Counted from the first letter of the stretch, positions 25,420 through 34,129 are shown. The stretch: DNA of 64,000 bases from an uncultured Lachnospiraceae bacterium (GCA_910586205.1 CAJUGD010000005.1:101661-165660), one strand, 5' to 3'. Made by a program: numbers and translations. The notes: generated from the letters alone by a model not told the origin.

Positions 25420-25944
25420 ATGACGATTGATGAGATTGTAACATTAATTCAGGCAGTGTCCGACAATGGCCTGACCAGCTTTGTATATGAAGAAGGGGAC
25501 CAAAAGCTGATACTGAAAAAGAAAAAGAAGAAAAACGTTTCCCAGGCTCCGGTTGCTCCGGTGGTGATCTCTCAGCCGGCAGCTCCGGTGGTAAGTCCCA
25601 TGGCCATGGCAGTTCCCACGGCTGACCCGGGACTTTTGGCAGCCGCCAAGACTGAAGCTTCATACTCAGCTAAAGCAGAAGAAAAAGAGACTGCACCAGA
25701 TATCGGTTCTGATAAAGTAGTTGTGTCTCCTTTAGTGGGAACCTTTTACAGCGCTTCCTCACCAGAGGCCGCACCATATGTCCAGGTAGGAGACACGGTT
25801 AAAAAGGGACAGGTTTTAGGAATCATTGAAGCTATGAAACTGATGAATGAGATCGAAAGCGAATATGATGGTGTTGTAGAAGCCATTCTTGTAGAAAATG
25901 AAAATATAGTAGAATATGGACAGCCCCTATTCAGGATTCGCTGA
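25420..25944 (+). CDS. accB: Biotin carboxyl carrier protein of acetyl-CoA carboxylase
   Basis: AccB carries carboxybiotin between the carboxylase and carboxyltransferase. The 174-residue protein has an N-terminal helical part (MTIDEIVTLIQAVSDNGLTSF), a lysine patch and a Pro/Ala-rich linker (about 45-105). The C-terminal biotinyl domain has the biotin site EAMKLMNE (Lys about 140). The ATG at 25420 follows AAGGAGGAT. fabZ and accC follow closely in the operon. Confidence 0.95.
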   Translation: MTIDEIVTLIQAVSDNGLTSFVYEEGDQKLILKKKKKKNVSQAPVAPVVISQPAAPVVSPMAMAVPTADPGLLAAAKTEASYSAKAEEKETAPDIGSDKVVVSPLVGTFYSASSPEAAPYVQVGDTVKKGQVLGIIEAMKLMNEIESEYDGVVEAILVENENIVEYGQPLFRIR

Positions 25945-25977
25945 AAGATTTCGGACTGTTAGAAATCGGAGGAAAGT

Positions 25978-26406
25978 ATGAAGCTGGGAATTAAAGAAAT
26001 TCAGGAAATCATCCCCCACAGACACCCGTTTCTGCTGATAGACTGTATTGAAGAACTTGAACCAGGGGTCCGTGCAGTAGGATATAAATCCATTACCTAT
26101 AATGAATCACAATTTGCCGGACATTTTCCCCAGGAGCCGGTAATGCCAGGAGTTCTTATGGTGGAGGCATTAGCTCAGGTAGGCGCAGTTGCCATTTTAA
26201 GCGTAGAAGAAAATAAAGGAAAAACAGCCTATTTCGGAGCTATTAACAATGCCAAATTCAAACAAAAAGTAGTTCCCGGAGACCGCCTTAAGCTGGAATG
26301 TGAGATTATCAAGCAAAAAGGACCAGTAGGAATCGGAAAAGCCGTAGCTACCAACGCAGAAGGCAAGGTAGCGGTATCCGCGGAACTGACATTTATGATT
26401 GGGTGA
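25978..26406 (+). CDS. fabZ: 3-hydroxyacyl-ACP dehydratase
   Basis: FabZ removes water from 3-hydroxyacyl-ACP. The 142-residue hot-dog-fold protein has PHRHPFLLID and the catalytic pair His about 49 in AGHFPQEPVMPG and Glu about 63 in MVEALAQ. In species that use FabK, a FabZ or FabM-type step must also provide unsaturated chains; no fabM is seen in this window. GGAGG precedes the ATG. Confidence 0.96.
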   Translation: MKLGIKEIQEIIPHRHPFLLIDCIEELEPGVRAVGYKSITYNESQFAGHFPQEPVMPGVLMVEALAQVGAVAILSVEENKGKTAYFGAINNAKFKQKVVPGDRLKLECEIIKQKGPVGIGKAVATNAEGKVAVSAELTFMIG

Positions 26407-26420
26407 CATGAGGTGTACCT

Positions 26421-27773
26421 ATGTTTGAAAAAATACTAATCGCAAACCGCGGCGAAATTGCGGTAAGAATTATTCGTGCATGCCGGGAAATGGGCATTAA
26501 GACAGTAGCTGTCTACTCAGAAGCTGACCGGGACAGTCTGCATACTCTTTTAGCGGATGAAGCTATCTGTATCGGACCGGCACCGTCAGGACAAAGTTAT
26601 CTGAATATGGAAAGGATTTTATCAGCCACTGTTGCCATGAAGGCAGAGGCAATTCATCCCGGTTTTGGGTTCTTATCTGAAAATGCTCGTTTTGCAGAGC
26701 TGTGTGAAAAATGCAGCATTGCCTTTATCGGACCATCAGCCTCCATTATTAATCGAATGGGAAATAAATCCGAAGCACGCAAAACCATGATGGAAGCCGG
26801 AGTGCCTGTAGTTCCAGGCGGAAAAGAGCCTGTTCACACAGTAGAAGATGCTCTTGCCCTTGCAAAAGAGATCGGATTCCCGGTGATGATCAAAGCATCT
26901 TCCGGCGGCGGCGGAAAAGGTATGAGAATTTCCTATGGAGAAGATGATTTTGAAGCAAACTTTCAGAATGCTCAAATGGAATCGATCAAAGGATTTTCTG
27001 ACGATACCATGTATCTGGAACGATATATAGAAAAACCACGCCATATTGAATTTCAGATTATGGCGGACAAGCATGGAAACGTGATTCATTTAGGAGAGAG
27101 AGACTGCTCCATCCAAAGACGTCACCAAAAGGTATTAGAAGAATCTCCTTCCGTTGCCATTTCTGACGAGCTCCGCAGACAGATGGGAGAAACTGCTGTC
27201 CGGGCAGCAAAAGCAGTAGGGTATGAAAATGCAGGTACCATCGAATTTTTGCTGGATAAGAATAAGAATTTTTATTTTATGGAAATGAACACCAGGATTC
27301 AGGTAGAGCATCCGGTGACAGAGCTGGTCAGCGGAATGGATCTAATCAAAGAACAGATCCGCGTAGCAGCCGGAGAGCCTCTTAGTGTTGTCCAAAAGGA
27401 TATTCATCTGAAAGGACATGCCATTGAATGCCGAATTAATGCGGAAAATCCATCGAAAAACTTTATGCCGTGTCCAGGTATGATTACCAATATACACACA
27501 CCTGGGGGAAATGGCGTCCGGGTAGACACCCACATTTATAATGACTATAAGGTTCCGGCAAATTATGATTCCATGCTCATGAAGCTGATTGTCCATGGAA
27601 AGGATCGGGAAGAAGCCATTGCTAAAATGCGAAGCGCCCTTGGAGAACTTATCATTGAGGGGATTGATACAAACCTTGATTTTCAGTTTGAAATCTTGTG
27701 CCATCCTGCCTATGAGGATGGAGACACAGACACACATTTTATACAGACGTATTTTCCGCAGTATTGTAAATAA
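26421..27773 (+). CDS. accC: Biotin carboxylase subunit of acetyl-CoA carboxylase
   Basis: AccC carboxylates the biotin on AccB using ATP and bicarbonate. The 450-residue ATP-grasp enzyme starts MFEKILIANRGEIAVRIIRACREMG. It carries the glycine-rich loop KASSGGGGKGMR, ERDCSIQRRHQK and the catalytic EMNTRIQVEHPVTE. It lies 14 bases after fabZ and 59 bases before the fused carboxyltransferase gene, completing the carboxylase in one operon. Confidence 0.97.
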   Translation: MFEKILIANRGEIAVRIIRACREMGIKTVAVYSEADRDSLHTLLADEAICIGPAPSGQSYLNMERILSATVAMKAEAIHPGFGFLSENARFAELCEKCSIAFIGPSASIINRMGNKSEARKTMMEAGVPVVPGGKEPVHTVEDALALAKEIGFPVMIKASSGGGGKGMRISYGEDDFEANFQNAQMESIKGFSDDTMYLERYIEKPRHIEFQIMADKHGNVIHLGERDCSIQRRHQKVLEESPSVAISDELRRQMGETAVRAAKAVGYENAGTIEFLLDKNKNFYFMEMNTRIQVEHPVTELVSGMDLIKEQIRVAAGEPLSVVQKDIHLKGHAIECRINAENPSKNFMPCPGMITNIHTPGGNGVRVDTHIYNDYKVPANYDSMLMKLIVHGKDREEAIAKMRSALGELIIEGIDTNLDFQFEILCHPAYEDGDTDTHFIQTYFPQYCK

Positions 27774-27832
27774 TAGTACGGCACTTGGATCATTGCCCAC
27801 AGAAATAAATAGAGAGAAAAGGATGTTAGGTT

Positions 27833-29617
27833 ATGCTTAAAAATATGTTCAAAAAAACATATACGATGATTGATACAAGATATAAACCTCCAAAGAAGGA
27901 AGAAGAGCCCAGCATCCCTCAGGGCCTTTGGAGAAAATGTAATAAATGTGGCCAGCCTATTTATGTGGAGGATGTGACAAACAATTTTTATGTTTGCCCA
28001 AAATGCGGCGGTTATTTTCGAGTTCACGCATACCGGCGTATCGAAATGCTGATAGATGAAGGAACCTTTGAAGAATGGAATGCTCATATGGATTTTTCTA
28101 ATCCTCTGAATTTTCCAGGCTATGAAAAAAAGGTTCAGGCGACGAAAGAACGTACAAAGCTCAATGAAGCAATTATAACCGGAAAAGGACGTATAGGCGG
28201 TCAGGAGACAGCCTTTGGCGTGTGTGATGCAAGATTTTTCATGAGCAGTATGGGACATATTATGGGAGAAAAGATTACCCAGATGATAGAGCGGGCTACC
28301 GAAGAACAGCTTCCAGTAATTATCTATGCTTGCTCCGGCGGCGCCAGAATGCAGGAGGGGATTGTTTCTCTGATGCAGATGGCAAAAACCTCTGCAGCCC
28401 TAAAACGCCACCATGAAGCAGGACAGCTTTTTATCAGTGTTTTAACGGATCCTACTACGGGAGGAGTTACAGCCAGCTTTGCCATGTTAGGTGATATTAT
28501 CTTAGCAGAGCCTAACGCTCTGATCGGATTTGCGGGCCCTCGTGTTATTGAGCAGACCATCCGGCAAAAGCTTCCGGAGGGTTTTCAGCGGGCAGAATTT
28601 CTTCTGGAACATGGATTTGTAGACAAGATTGTAGAACGAAAGGATCAAAAAGAAGTATTGTCCCAGATCCTGCGTCTTCACCAGAAAACAGATCTGTCCA
28701 ATCCTCCGCAATCCTCTCTATCCGGCGCTGCACGGGAACCGTTTATGTCTGGTGACTTATTTAATCTTGATCCTGTAAAGAAAGACAGACGAAAAAAGAA
28801 CATTGACAAAACTTCCAAAATCCTTTCTGCAGATGAAAAAACTGCTTGGGATACGGTGCAGCTTTCCCGCGCCTCAGGGCGTCCTGTGGCAACCGATTAT
28901 ATTGAATCTATATTTGATGACTTTATAGAGTTTCATGGCGACCGATATTTTCACGATGATCCTGCCATTGTAGGGGGAATTGCTTCCTTCCACGGAATGC
29001 CGGTAACAGTAATCGGACAGCAAAAAGGGAAGAATACAAAGGATAATATTAAATGCAATTTTGGTATGCCCTCACCTGACGGCTATAGAAAGGCCCTGCG
29101 CCTGATGAAACAGGCAGAGACCTTTAAGCGTCCTGTCATATGCTTTGTGGATACCCCAGGTGCCTTCTGTGGACTGGAGGCAGAAGAAAGAGGACAAGGA
29201 GAGGCAATCGCCCGTAATCTTTTTGAAATGGCCTCTCTAACCGTACCAGTGCTTTCTATTGTGATTGGAGAAGGAGGAAGCGGCGGAGCCCTTGCCATGG
29301 CTGTAGCCAATGAAGTCTGGATGCTGGAAAATTCCATTTATTCCATCTTATCGCCGGAAGGCTTTGCCTCCATTCTGTGGAAGGACAGTAAGAAGGCTCC
29401 TGATGCAGCTCGTGTAATGAAAATCACTGCTTCTGATCTTTACGAAAGAAGACTGATTGAGGAAATTATCTCTGAAGAAGAACCGGCAAGTATCGAAACA
29501 CTGCCAAAATTAGCTGAGATCATGAGACAAAAAATATATGGCTTTTTATCTATATATTCGGTCATGACAGAGCAGGAAATCACAGAGCAGCGGTATCAGA
29601 GATTTCGAAAGATTTAG
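27833..29617 (+). CDS. accDA: Acetyl-CoA carboxylase carboxyltransferase, AccD-AccA fusion
   Basis: The 594-residue protein joins both carboxyltransferase subunits. Residues about 30-285 are AccD, with a zinc ribbon (Cys 36, 39, 55, 58) and SGGARMQEG, LTDPTTGGVTASFAMLGD and FAGPRVIEQT. A charged linker (about 286-337) leads to AccA from AWDTVQLSR (about 338) to the end. The AccA part has FHGDR, GHQKG-like GQQKGKNTKD, NFGMPSPDGYRKA, DTPGAFCG and EGGSGGALA. The N-terminal helical part of a free AccA (about the first 55 residues in E. coli) is absent. The enzyme makes malonyl-CoA. A second possible ATG lies 12 bases inside. Confidence 0.93.
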   Translation: MLKNMFKKTYTMIDTRYKPPKKEEEPSIPQGLWRKCNKCGQPIYVEDVTNNFYVCPKCGGYFRVHAYRRIEMLIDEGTFEEWNAHMDFSNPLNFPGYEKKVQATKERTKLNEAIITGKGRIGGQETAFGVCDARFFMSSMGHIMGEKITQMIERATEEQLPVIIYACSGGARMQEGIVSLMQMAKTSAALKRHHEAGQLFISVLTDPTTGGVTASFAMLGDIILAEPNALIGFAGPRVIEQTIRQKLPEGFQRAEFLLEHGFVDKIVERKDQKEVLSQILRLHQKTDLSNPPQSSLSGAAREPFMSGDLFNLDPVKKDRRKKNIDKTSKILSADEKTAWDTVQLSRASGRPVATDYIESIFDDFIEFHGDRYFHDDPAIVGGIASFHGMPVTVIGQQKGKNTKDNIKCNFGMPSPDGYRKALRLMKQAETFKRPVICFVDTPGAFCGLEAEERGQGEAIARNLFEMASLTVPVLSIVIGEGGSGGALAMAVANEVWMLENSIYSILSPEGFASILWKDSKKAPDAARVMKITASDLYERRLIEEIISEEEPASIETLPKLAEIMRQKIYGFLSIYSVMTEQEITEQRYQRFRKI

Positions 29618-29629
29618 GAGGTGAGCGGC

Positions 29630-30757
29630 ATGAATCCATTAGTAATTGGAGATTTGACTGCAAAATATCCTGTTATACAAGGCGGAATGGGAGTGGGCAT
29701 CAGTCTTTCCTCCCTTGCAGGCGCTGTGGCAAAAGCAGGGGGAATCGGGATCATCTCCACTGCACAGATTGGCTTTCGGGATCCGGAATTTTTAAAAAAA
29801 CCTTTAGAATCCAATATGCGTGCAATTCGATCAGAATTGAAAAAGGCAAGGGAAATCGCTCCAAAAGGAATTATTGGTTTTAATATTATGGTAGCTACCA
29901 AAAATTATGCCATGTATGTAAAAGAAGCGATTCTGGCTGGGGCGGATATTATTATCTCCGGAGCAGGGCTTCCCGTTGATCTTCCTGAGTATCTGCTGGA
30001 AGCCAAACGGATTGCATCGGAAGCAGGAGACATTGTACGGACAAAGCTTGCTCCTATTGTATCTACAGCCAAATCCGCCATGGTAATCTGTAAAATGTGG
30101 GATCGAAAATATAAGCAGATTCCAGATCTGCTGGTAATCGAAGGACCATTGGCAGGCGGCCATTTAGGCTTTACCAGAGAACAGCTTACCCAGTATGGAG
30201 CGGACACGGACAACATTTCCGAAACCTATGATCAGGAAGCTTATGACAAAGAAATCAATGGTATCATGAAGGTAGTCAGACAGTTCGAGGAAAAATACAA
30301 CCGTCACATTCCTGTTGTAATTGCAGGTGGTATTTATACCCATGAAGATGTAAAGCATGCCATAGAACTGGGTGCTGACGGAGTCCAAGTAGCCACCCGT
30401 TTTGTGACTACCGAAGAATGTGATGCTCCTATGGTGTACAAACAGTCTTATCTCAATGCAAAAAAAGAAGATATTATAATCACTAAAAGCCCTGTGGGTA
30501 TGCCGGGACGAGCAATAAGAAATAAATTTTTAGATCATATAGGAAAACAAAAGAAGAATATTGAACACTGCTATCAATGTCTGGAGCATTGTGATCCGAA
30601 AACAATTCCTTACTGTATTACTAAAGCCCTGTCCAATGCGGCAGAAGGAGATTTAGATAATGCACTTTTGTTCTGTGGAAGCAATGCCTACCGTTCACAG
30701 CAGATAGAAACCGTGGAAAGTGTTCTGTCTGACCTGATAGGAAGCTCTGTTGAATAA
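29630..30757 (+). CDS. FabK/nitronate monooxygenase-family flavoprotein with C-terminal Cys motif
   Basis: The 375-residue protein shares the FMN-barrel signatures of FabK: YPVIQGGMGVGISL, GGIGIISTAQIG, GFNIMVATKNY, EGPLAGGHLGF, IPVVIAGGIYT and GADGVQVATRF. It is longer and ends with a Cys-rich stretch CYQCLEHCDP...YC that the first FabK lacks. The ATG at 29630 follows AGGAGGTGAG; the GTG within that site is not a likely start. It directly follows accDA by 12 bases, so it belongs to the fab operon transcriptionally. It may be a nitronate monooxygenase or an alternative flavin reductase; the substrate is not known. Confidence 0.85.
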   Translation: MNPLVIGDLTAKYPVIQGGMGVGISLSSLAGAVAKAGGIGIISTAQIGFRDPEFLKKPLESNMRAIRSELKKAREIAPKGIIGFNIMVATKNYAMYVKEAILAGADIIISGAGLPVDLPEYLLEAKRIASEAGDIVRTKLAPIVSTAKSAMVICKMWDRKYKQIPDLLVIEGPLAGGHLGFTREQLTQYGADTDNISETYDQEAYDKEINGIMKVVRQFEEKYNRHIPVVIAGGIYTHEDVKHAIELGADGVQVATRFVTTEECDAPMVYKQSYLNAKKEDIIITKSPVGMPGRAIRNKFLDHIGKQKKNIEHCYQCLEHCDPKTIPYCITKALSNAAEGDLDNALLFCGSNAYRSQQIETVESVLSDLIGSSVE

Positions 30758-30820
30758 ATTCATCATAATTCAAAGCTCCTGTCCATAGATTAAAATAAAA
30801 GCGTATAAAAAGAGCAAAGT

Positions 30821-31405
30821 ATGTTAAATTATCTATGGGGGTTTATGATTTTAGCAGGAATACTTTGGGGTGCTGCCAACAATAGCCTGGATGCTGTTAC
30901 CCAGGGACTTCTTGACTCGGCAGGAGAAGCCGTAAAGCTATGTATTACCATGGCCGGAGTCATGTCCTTTTGGTGTGGAATACTGGAAGTGGGAAACAGA
31001 TCCGGGCTGATTGAATGGCTGGCAGATAAAATGGAACCAATTCTAACTTTTCTTTTTCCTGATCTGGGCAAAGATCATCCTGCCCGTCTGCCTATTTCAG
31101 TCAATATGGCAGCCAATATGCTGGGCCTTGGAATGGCTGCCACACCAGCAGGCTTAGAGGCAATGAAATTAATGCAGGAAGGGAAACAGTCAAAGGCAAC
31201 CAACGCCATGTGTACCTTTCTGATCATCAACATTTCCTCCCTGCAGCTAGTTCCTGTTACTATGATCGCCTACCGCAGCCAATATGGTTCTTCTGATCCC
31301 ACTGCAGTTCTGGGACCAGCTTTAATTGCCACTGGCTGTTCTACCTTAGCTGCAGTGATTTTCTGCAAGCTGATGGATCTTGGAAAGGCGGTGAAGGAAA
31401 AATGA
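30821..31405 (+). CDS. spmA: Spore maturation protein A
   Basis: The 194-residue membrane protein has the SpmA pattern: MLNYLWGFMILAGILWGA, SAGEAVKLCITMAGVMSFWCGI, LPISVNMAANMLGLGMAATPAG and a C-terminal helix. SpmA and SpmB are nucleoside-transporter-gate-like proteins needed for spore-core dehydration in Bacillus and Clostridium. It overlaps spmB by 4 bases (ATGA). The gene lies 63 bases after the flavoprotein gene, with no clear terminator between. Confidence 0.93.
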   Translation: MLNYLWGFMILAGILWGAANNSLDAVTQGLLDSAGEAVKLCITMAGVMSFWCGILEVGNRSGLIEWLADKMEPILTFLFPDLGKDHPARLPISVNMAANMLGLGMAATPAGLEAMKLMQEGKQSKATNAMCTFLIINISSLQLVPVTMIAYRSQYGSSDPTAVLGPALIATGCSTLAAVIFCKLMDLGKAVKEK

Positions 31406-31917
31406 TCCAATGGATCTCCCGTATGCTGGTTCCTCTCATTATCAGCTATATAGTAGGTTTTGGACTATTATCAAAACGCCCGGTATTTGATGATTTTTTG
31501 AATGGCGCAAAAAATGGAATTTATACAGCGACAGATATTCTTCCTACTTTAGTAGGTTTAATGACTGCTGTTGGAGTTCTGCGCTCATCAGGATTCCTGG
31601 ATGCATTAAGTATATGGCTGACAGTGCCTGCCCAATGGATTCATCTTCCTGCGCCGTTAATTCCTCTTACCCTGGTACGATTGGTTTCCAATTCTGCTGC
31701 CACAGGACTTGTCCTTGATATTTTTACCAATTACGGTCCTGATTCCTTTTTGGGAATGGCAGCATCAATTATGATGAGTTCTACAGAAACCGTATTTTAC
31801 TGTATCAGTATTTATTTTGGTTCCGTTCATGTTACAAAATCGCGCTATACATTGCCAGGTGCTATGATTGCCACAATAGCGGGAATCACGGCAAGTATTC
31901 TATTGGCACAAAAATAA
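31402..31917 (+). CDS. spmB: Spore maturation protein B
   Basis: The 171-residue membrane protein matches SpmB: ISRMLVPLIISYIVGFGL, GAKNGIYTATDILPTLVGLMTAVGVLRSSG, LPLTLVR-like IPLTLVRLVSNSAATGLV, and SSTETVFYCISIYFGSV. It overlaps spmA by 4 bases and acts with it in spore maturation, which supports the organism being a spore former. The FabT-like regulator gene follows with its own promoter. Confidence 0.94.
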   Translation: MIQWISRMLVPLIISYIVGFGLLSKRPVFDDFLNGAKNGIYTATDILPTLVGLMTAVGVLRSSGFLDALSIWLTVPAQWIHLPAPLIPLTLVRLVSNSAATGLVLDIFTNYGPDSFLGMAASIMMSSTETVFYCISIYFGSVHVTKSRYTLPGAMIATIAGITASILLAQK

Positions 31918-31984
31918 AAACTTAAAAATTTACAATTTCACAAAATAGACACAACCTTGTAAGAATTTTCTAAGGAATTGCAGG

Positions 31985-32013
31985 TTGCCTGACTGTAAAA
32001 AATCATGTATAAT
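31985..32013 (+). promoter_or_regulatory. Promoter of the FabT-like gene
   Basis: TTGCCT (31985-31990) and TATAAT (32008-32013) are 17 bases apart. No TTTGA/TCAAA palindrome is seen around it, so autoregulation through the same box is not evident. Confidence 0.65.
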
Positions 32014-32055
32014 CATTGGGAAGCTTTTGCCTTCCGTAAAGAGTGAGGGATATCA

Positions 32056-32499
32056 GTGGATACTTATGAGACGCTGAACAGCATATTGGTGAACCTTTTT
32101 CGGGATGTGATGGATTTAGAACAGCGCGCCATCATCACTTCAGAATACCATGACATAACCAACAACGACATGCATGTGATCGAAGCAGTCGGTCTTGGAG
32201 AACCGAAAAATATGTCTGCCATTGCAAAGGTGCTTTCCGTAACAATGGGAACATTGACCATTGCCATGAACAGCCTGGTAAAAAAAGGCTATGTAAAACG
32301 GACGCGAGGAAAAGAAGACCGCAGAGTTGTTTATATTTCCCTGTCTGAAAAAGGAAAGGGTGCATATCAACATCATGAGAAGTTCCACCGTCATATGATC
32401 GACGAGATATTAAAAGATCTTACAGAGGAGGAGACGGAAGCGCTGATGAAATCATTGACAAAACTGGATCAATGGTTTCGTAGATTTCAGGAGGATTAA
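32056..32499 (+). CDS. fabT: MarR-family regulator, FabT-like
   Basis: The 147-residue protein aligns by eye with FabT of lactic acid bacteria: N-terminal helix LNSILVNLFRDVMDLEQRA, DITNNDMHVIEAVG, MSAIAKVLSVTMGTLTIAMNSLVKKGYVKR, the wing EDRRVVYISLSEKG and helix FHRHMIDEIL. FabT represses fab genes and binds acyl-ACP as co-repressor. The start is GTG, with GAGGGA upstream. The gene is downstream of the fab operon rather than at its head, while a matching operator lies before fabH. I am confident of MarR and fairly confident of FabT. Confidence 0.8.
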   Translation: MDTYETLNSILVNLFRDVMDLEQRAIITSEYHDITNNDMHVIEAVGLGEPKNMSAIAKVLSVTMGTLTIAMNSLVKKGYVKRTRGKEDRRVVYISLSEKGKGAYQHHEKFHRHMIDEILKDLTEEETEALMKSLTKLDQWFRRFQED

Positions 32500-32519
32500 T
32501 TAAGGAGGCGTTTTTTGTT

Positions 32520-33095
32520 ATGAAAAATACTATCATGAATGTTATCAAATTATCTTTATGTTCTGTCAGCCTGACAATGGTTTTGTCACTGGCCGCCTGT
32601 ACCCCCACTCCGGATAAGGGAAAAACAGGTGAGGTAAAGCAGACAGAAGCATCTTCTGCACCAGAAAAACATCCGGATCCTACAGCTCCGGAATTGGATG
32701 TTGTTTCCATTTATAATGTCAGCCAGGATGGAAAAACTCTGGAAGGAACCATGGACGCAGTAGAAGAATTAAATGCAGAATCTCTGGTTTCTCTTTTAAT
32801 TCAATACAATGTTCTGAAAGAAGGAACAGAAGTAGTAAGCTATGAAGCTACAGGAAAGCCCAGCAGTGAAGAAATAGGACCTGGTGTGGTGACCATTCCT
32901 GGTGTGGAGATTGAAAGCGATATGAATGAATATGGTATCCTAAACCTGAACCAGTTCCCGGATACAAGCAATCAGATGCTTCTCCAGGCTGTTGGAAACA
33001 CTTTTATTGAGAATATGAATATTGTATATCTGACTATTCAGGTAAATGGAGAGACTGTTGCTGAGAATTTATCCATGGTAGATGCCGGGAAATAA
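32520..33095 (+). CDS. Lipoprotein with probable GerMN domain
   Basis: The 191-residue product has a lipobox LAAC (Cys about 27), then a Thr/Ser/Pro-rich linker. A domain from about residue 58 includes ESLVSLLIQYNVL and GILNLNQFP...MLLQAVGNTFIENMNIVYLTIQVNGETV. That arrangement resembles GerMN domains, which occur in sporulation and germination lipoproteins. It begins 20 bases after the FabT-like gene, with AAGGAGG, and is probably co-transcribed with it. The domain call is from pattern memory and is moderate. Confidence 0.65.
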   Translation: MKNTIMNVIKLSLCSVSLTMVLSLAACTPTPDKGKTGEVKQTEASSAPEKHPDPTAPELDVVSIYNVSQDGKTLEGTMDAVEELNAESLVSLLIQYNVLKEGTEVVSYEATGKPSSEEIGPGVVTIPGVEIESDMNEYGILNLNQFPDTSNQMLLQAVGNTFIENMNIVYLTIQVNGETVAENLSMVDAGK

Positions 33096-33122
33096 ATATA
33101 GGCTTCAGACTATCGCATAAAA

Positions 33123-33227
33123 ATAGAGGCTGTCACAAAATACAGATTACGCAGTATACGGATGAATCTTCTGTAGGTTTACCATGCCATATATTGCATA
33201 TAACTGCTGTTTTGTGACATCCTCTAT
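33123..33227. repeat. 105-bp element with inverted ends, possible terminator or MITE
   Basis: ATAGAGGCTGTCACAAAA (33123-33140) pairs with TTTTGTGACATCCTCTAT (33210-33227) with one mismatch. About 70 bases lie between the ends. It sits between convergent genes and can act as a bidirectional terminator, but the long loop is unusual. The interior shares GTTTACCATGC with the palindrome in the MBOAT gene. Confidence 0.55.
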
Positions 33228-33232
33228 AGTTT

Positions 33233-34105
33233 CTATATATCTTCCTTATTGACCAATATCTGGTAAATTTCCCTTTTTCCAACCCCTCTGTCCTTAGCTA
33301 TCATTTTCATAGCCTCTTTTCGTTCTATTCCCTGTCTGAGATATATTTCCATATGCTCCTCCACAGTCAGTTCATCCCAGGACTGCCTTTGTTCCTTCTG
33401 AATATCTGCAATCTTTTTTCCCTCAATCACCAAAACACATTCTCCCCTTGGCTCCTCTGCCTTATACCTCTCTAATATCTCTTTAAAAGTACAAAAATAT
33501 GCTTCTTCATATTTTTTAGTAAGCTCCCTGCAAAGCGTAATCCGCCTGTCCATACCTAATACCTGTGCAAGTTCCTTAAGAGTCCTGATTAAATGGTGAG
33601 GGGCCTCATAAATAATAATTGTTCTTGTCTCTTTTTGAAGTTCTTCTAAAATCCACTGCCGCTCTTTTTTTTCAGAAGGCAGAAATGCCTCAAAGCAAAA
33701 TCTTCTGGTAGAAAGACCAGAAAGAGTCAATGCCGTCACACAAGCTGCTGCTCCTGGCAGAGAAGTCACCTTAATCCCCGCCTCATAACACTGTCTGACC
33801 AGTACTTCCCCTGGATCTGATATTCCCGGTGTTCCTGCATCTGTCACCAGCGCAATATTAACACCATGACGCATCTTATCCACAAGCTGATATGATTTAT
33901 CCACCTTATTATACTCATGGTAGCTAGTCATTGGTGTATGAATATTAAAATGGTTTAAAAGCTTTATGGTATGTCTGGTATCCTCTGCTGCAATCAAATC
34001 TACCTCCCGCAGAGTATTTAATACCCGAAATGTAATATCATCTAAATTCCCAATAGGTGTTGCACACAAATACAGCATTCCTTCTCTTTTATTTTCCAGC
34101 TCCAT
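33233..34105 (-). CDS. rsmI: 16S rRNA (cytidine1402-2'-O)-methyltransferase
   Basis: RsmI methylates C1402 of 16S rRNA. The 290-residue SAM-dependent enzyme has LYLCATPIGNLDDIT, AAEDTRHT.KLLNHF, VTDAGTPGISDPG, LPGAAA and RFCFEAFLPSEKKER, all standard for the family. GGTGAG lies about 10 bases before the ATG; another ATG 27 bases inside is possible. It ends a minus-strand housekeeping run with trmN6-like, ricT and holB. Confidence 0.95.
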   Translation of the reverse strand: MELENKREGMLYLCATPIGNLDDITFRVLNTLREVDLIAAEDTRHTIKLLNHFNIHTPMTSYHEYNKVDKSYQLVDKMRHGVNIALVTDAGTPGISDPGEVLVRQCYEAGIKVTSLPGAAACVTALTLSGLSTRRFCFEAFLPSEKKERQWILEELQKETRTIIIYEAPHHLIRTLKELAQVLGMDRRITLCRELTKKYEEAYFCTFKEILERYKAEEPRGECVLVIEGKKIADIQKEQRQSWDELTVEEHMEIYLRQGIERKEAMKMIAKDRGVGKREIYQILVNKEDI

Positions 34106-34129
34106 CTCATCTACTCACCTTTTTATTTT

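Noticed and set aside
27710..28258. 182-codon open frame antisense to accC/accDA
   Set aside because: It spans the junction of two certain genes on the other strand and resembles no family.
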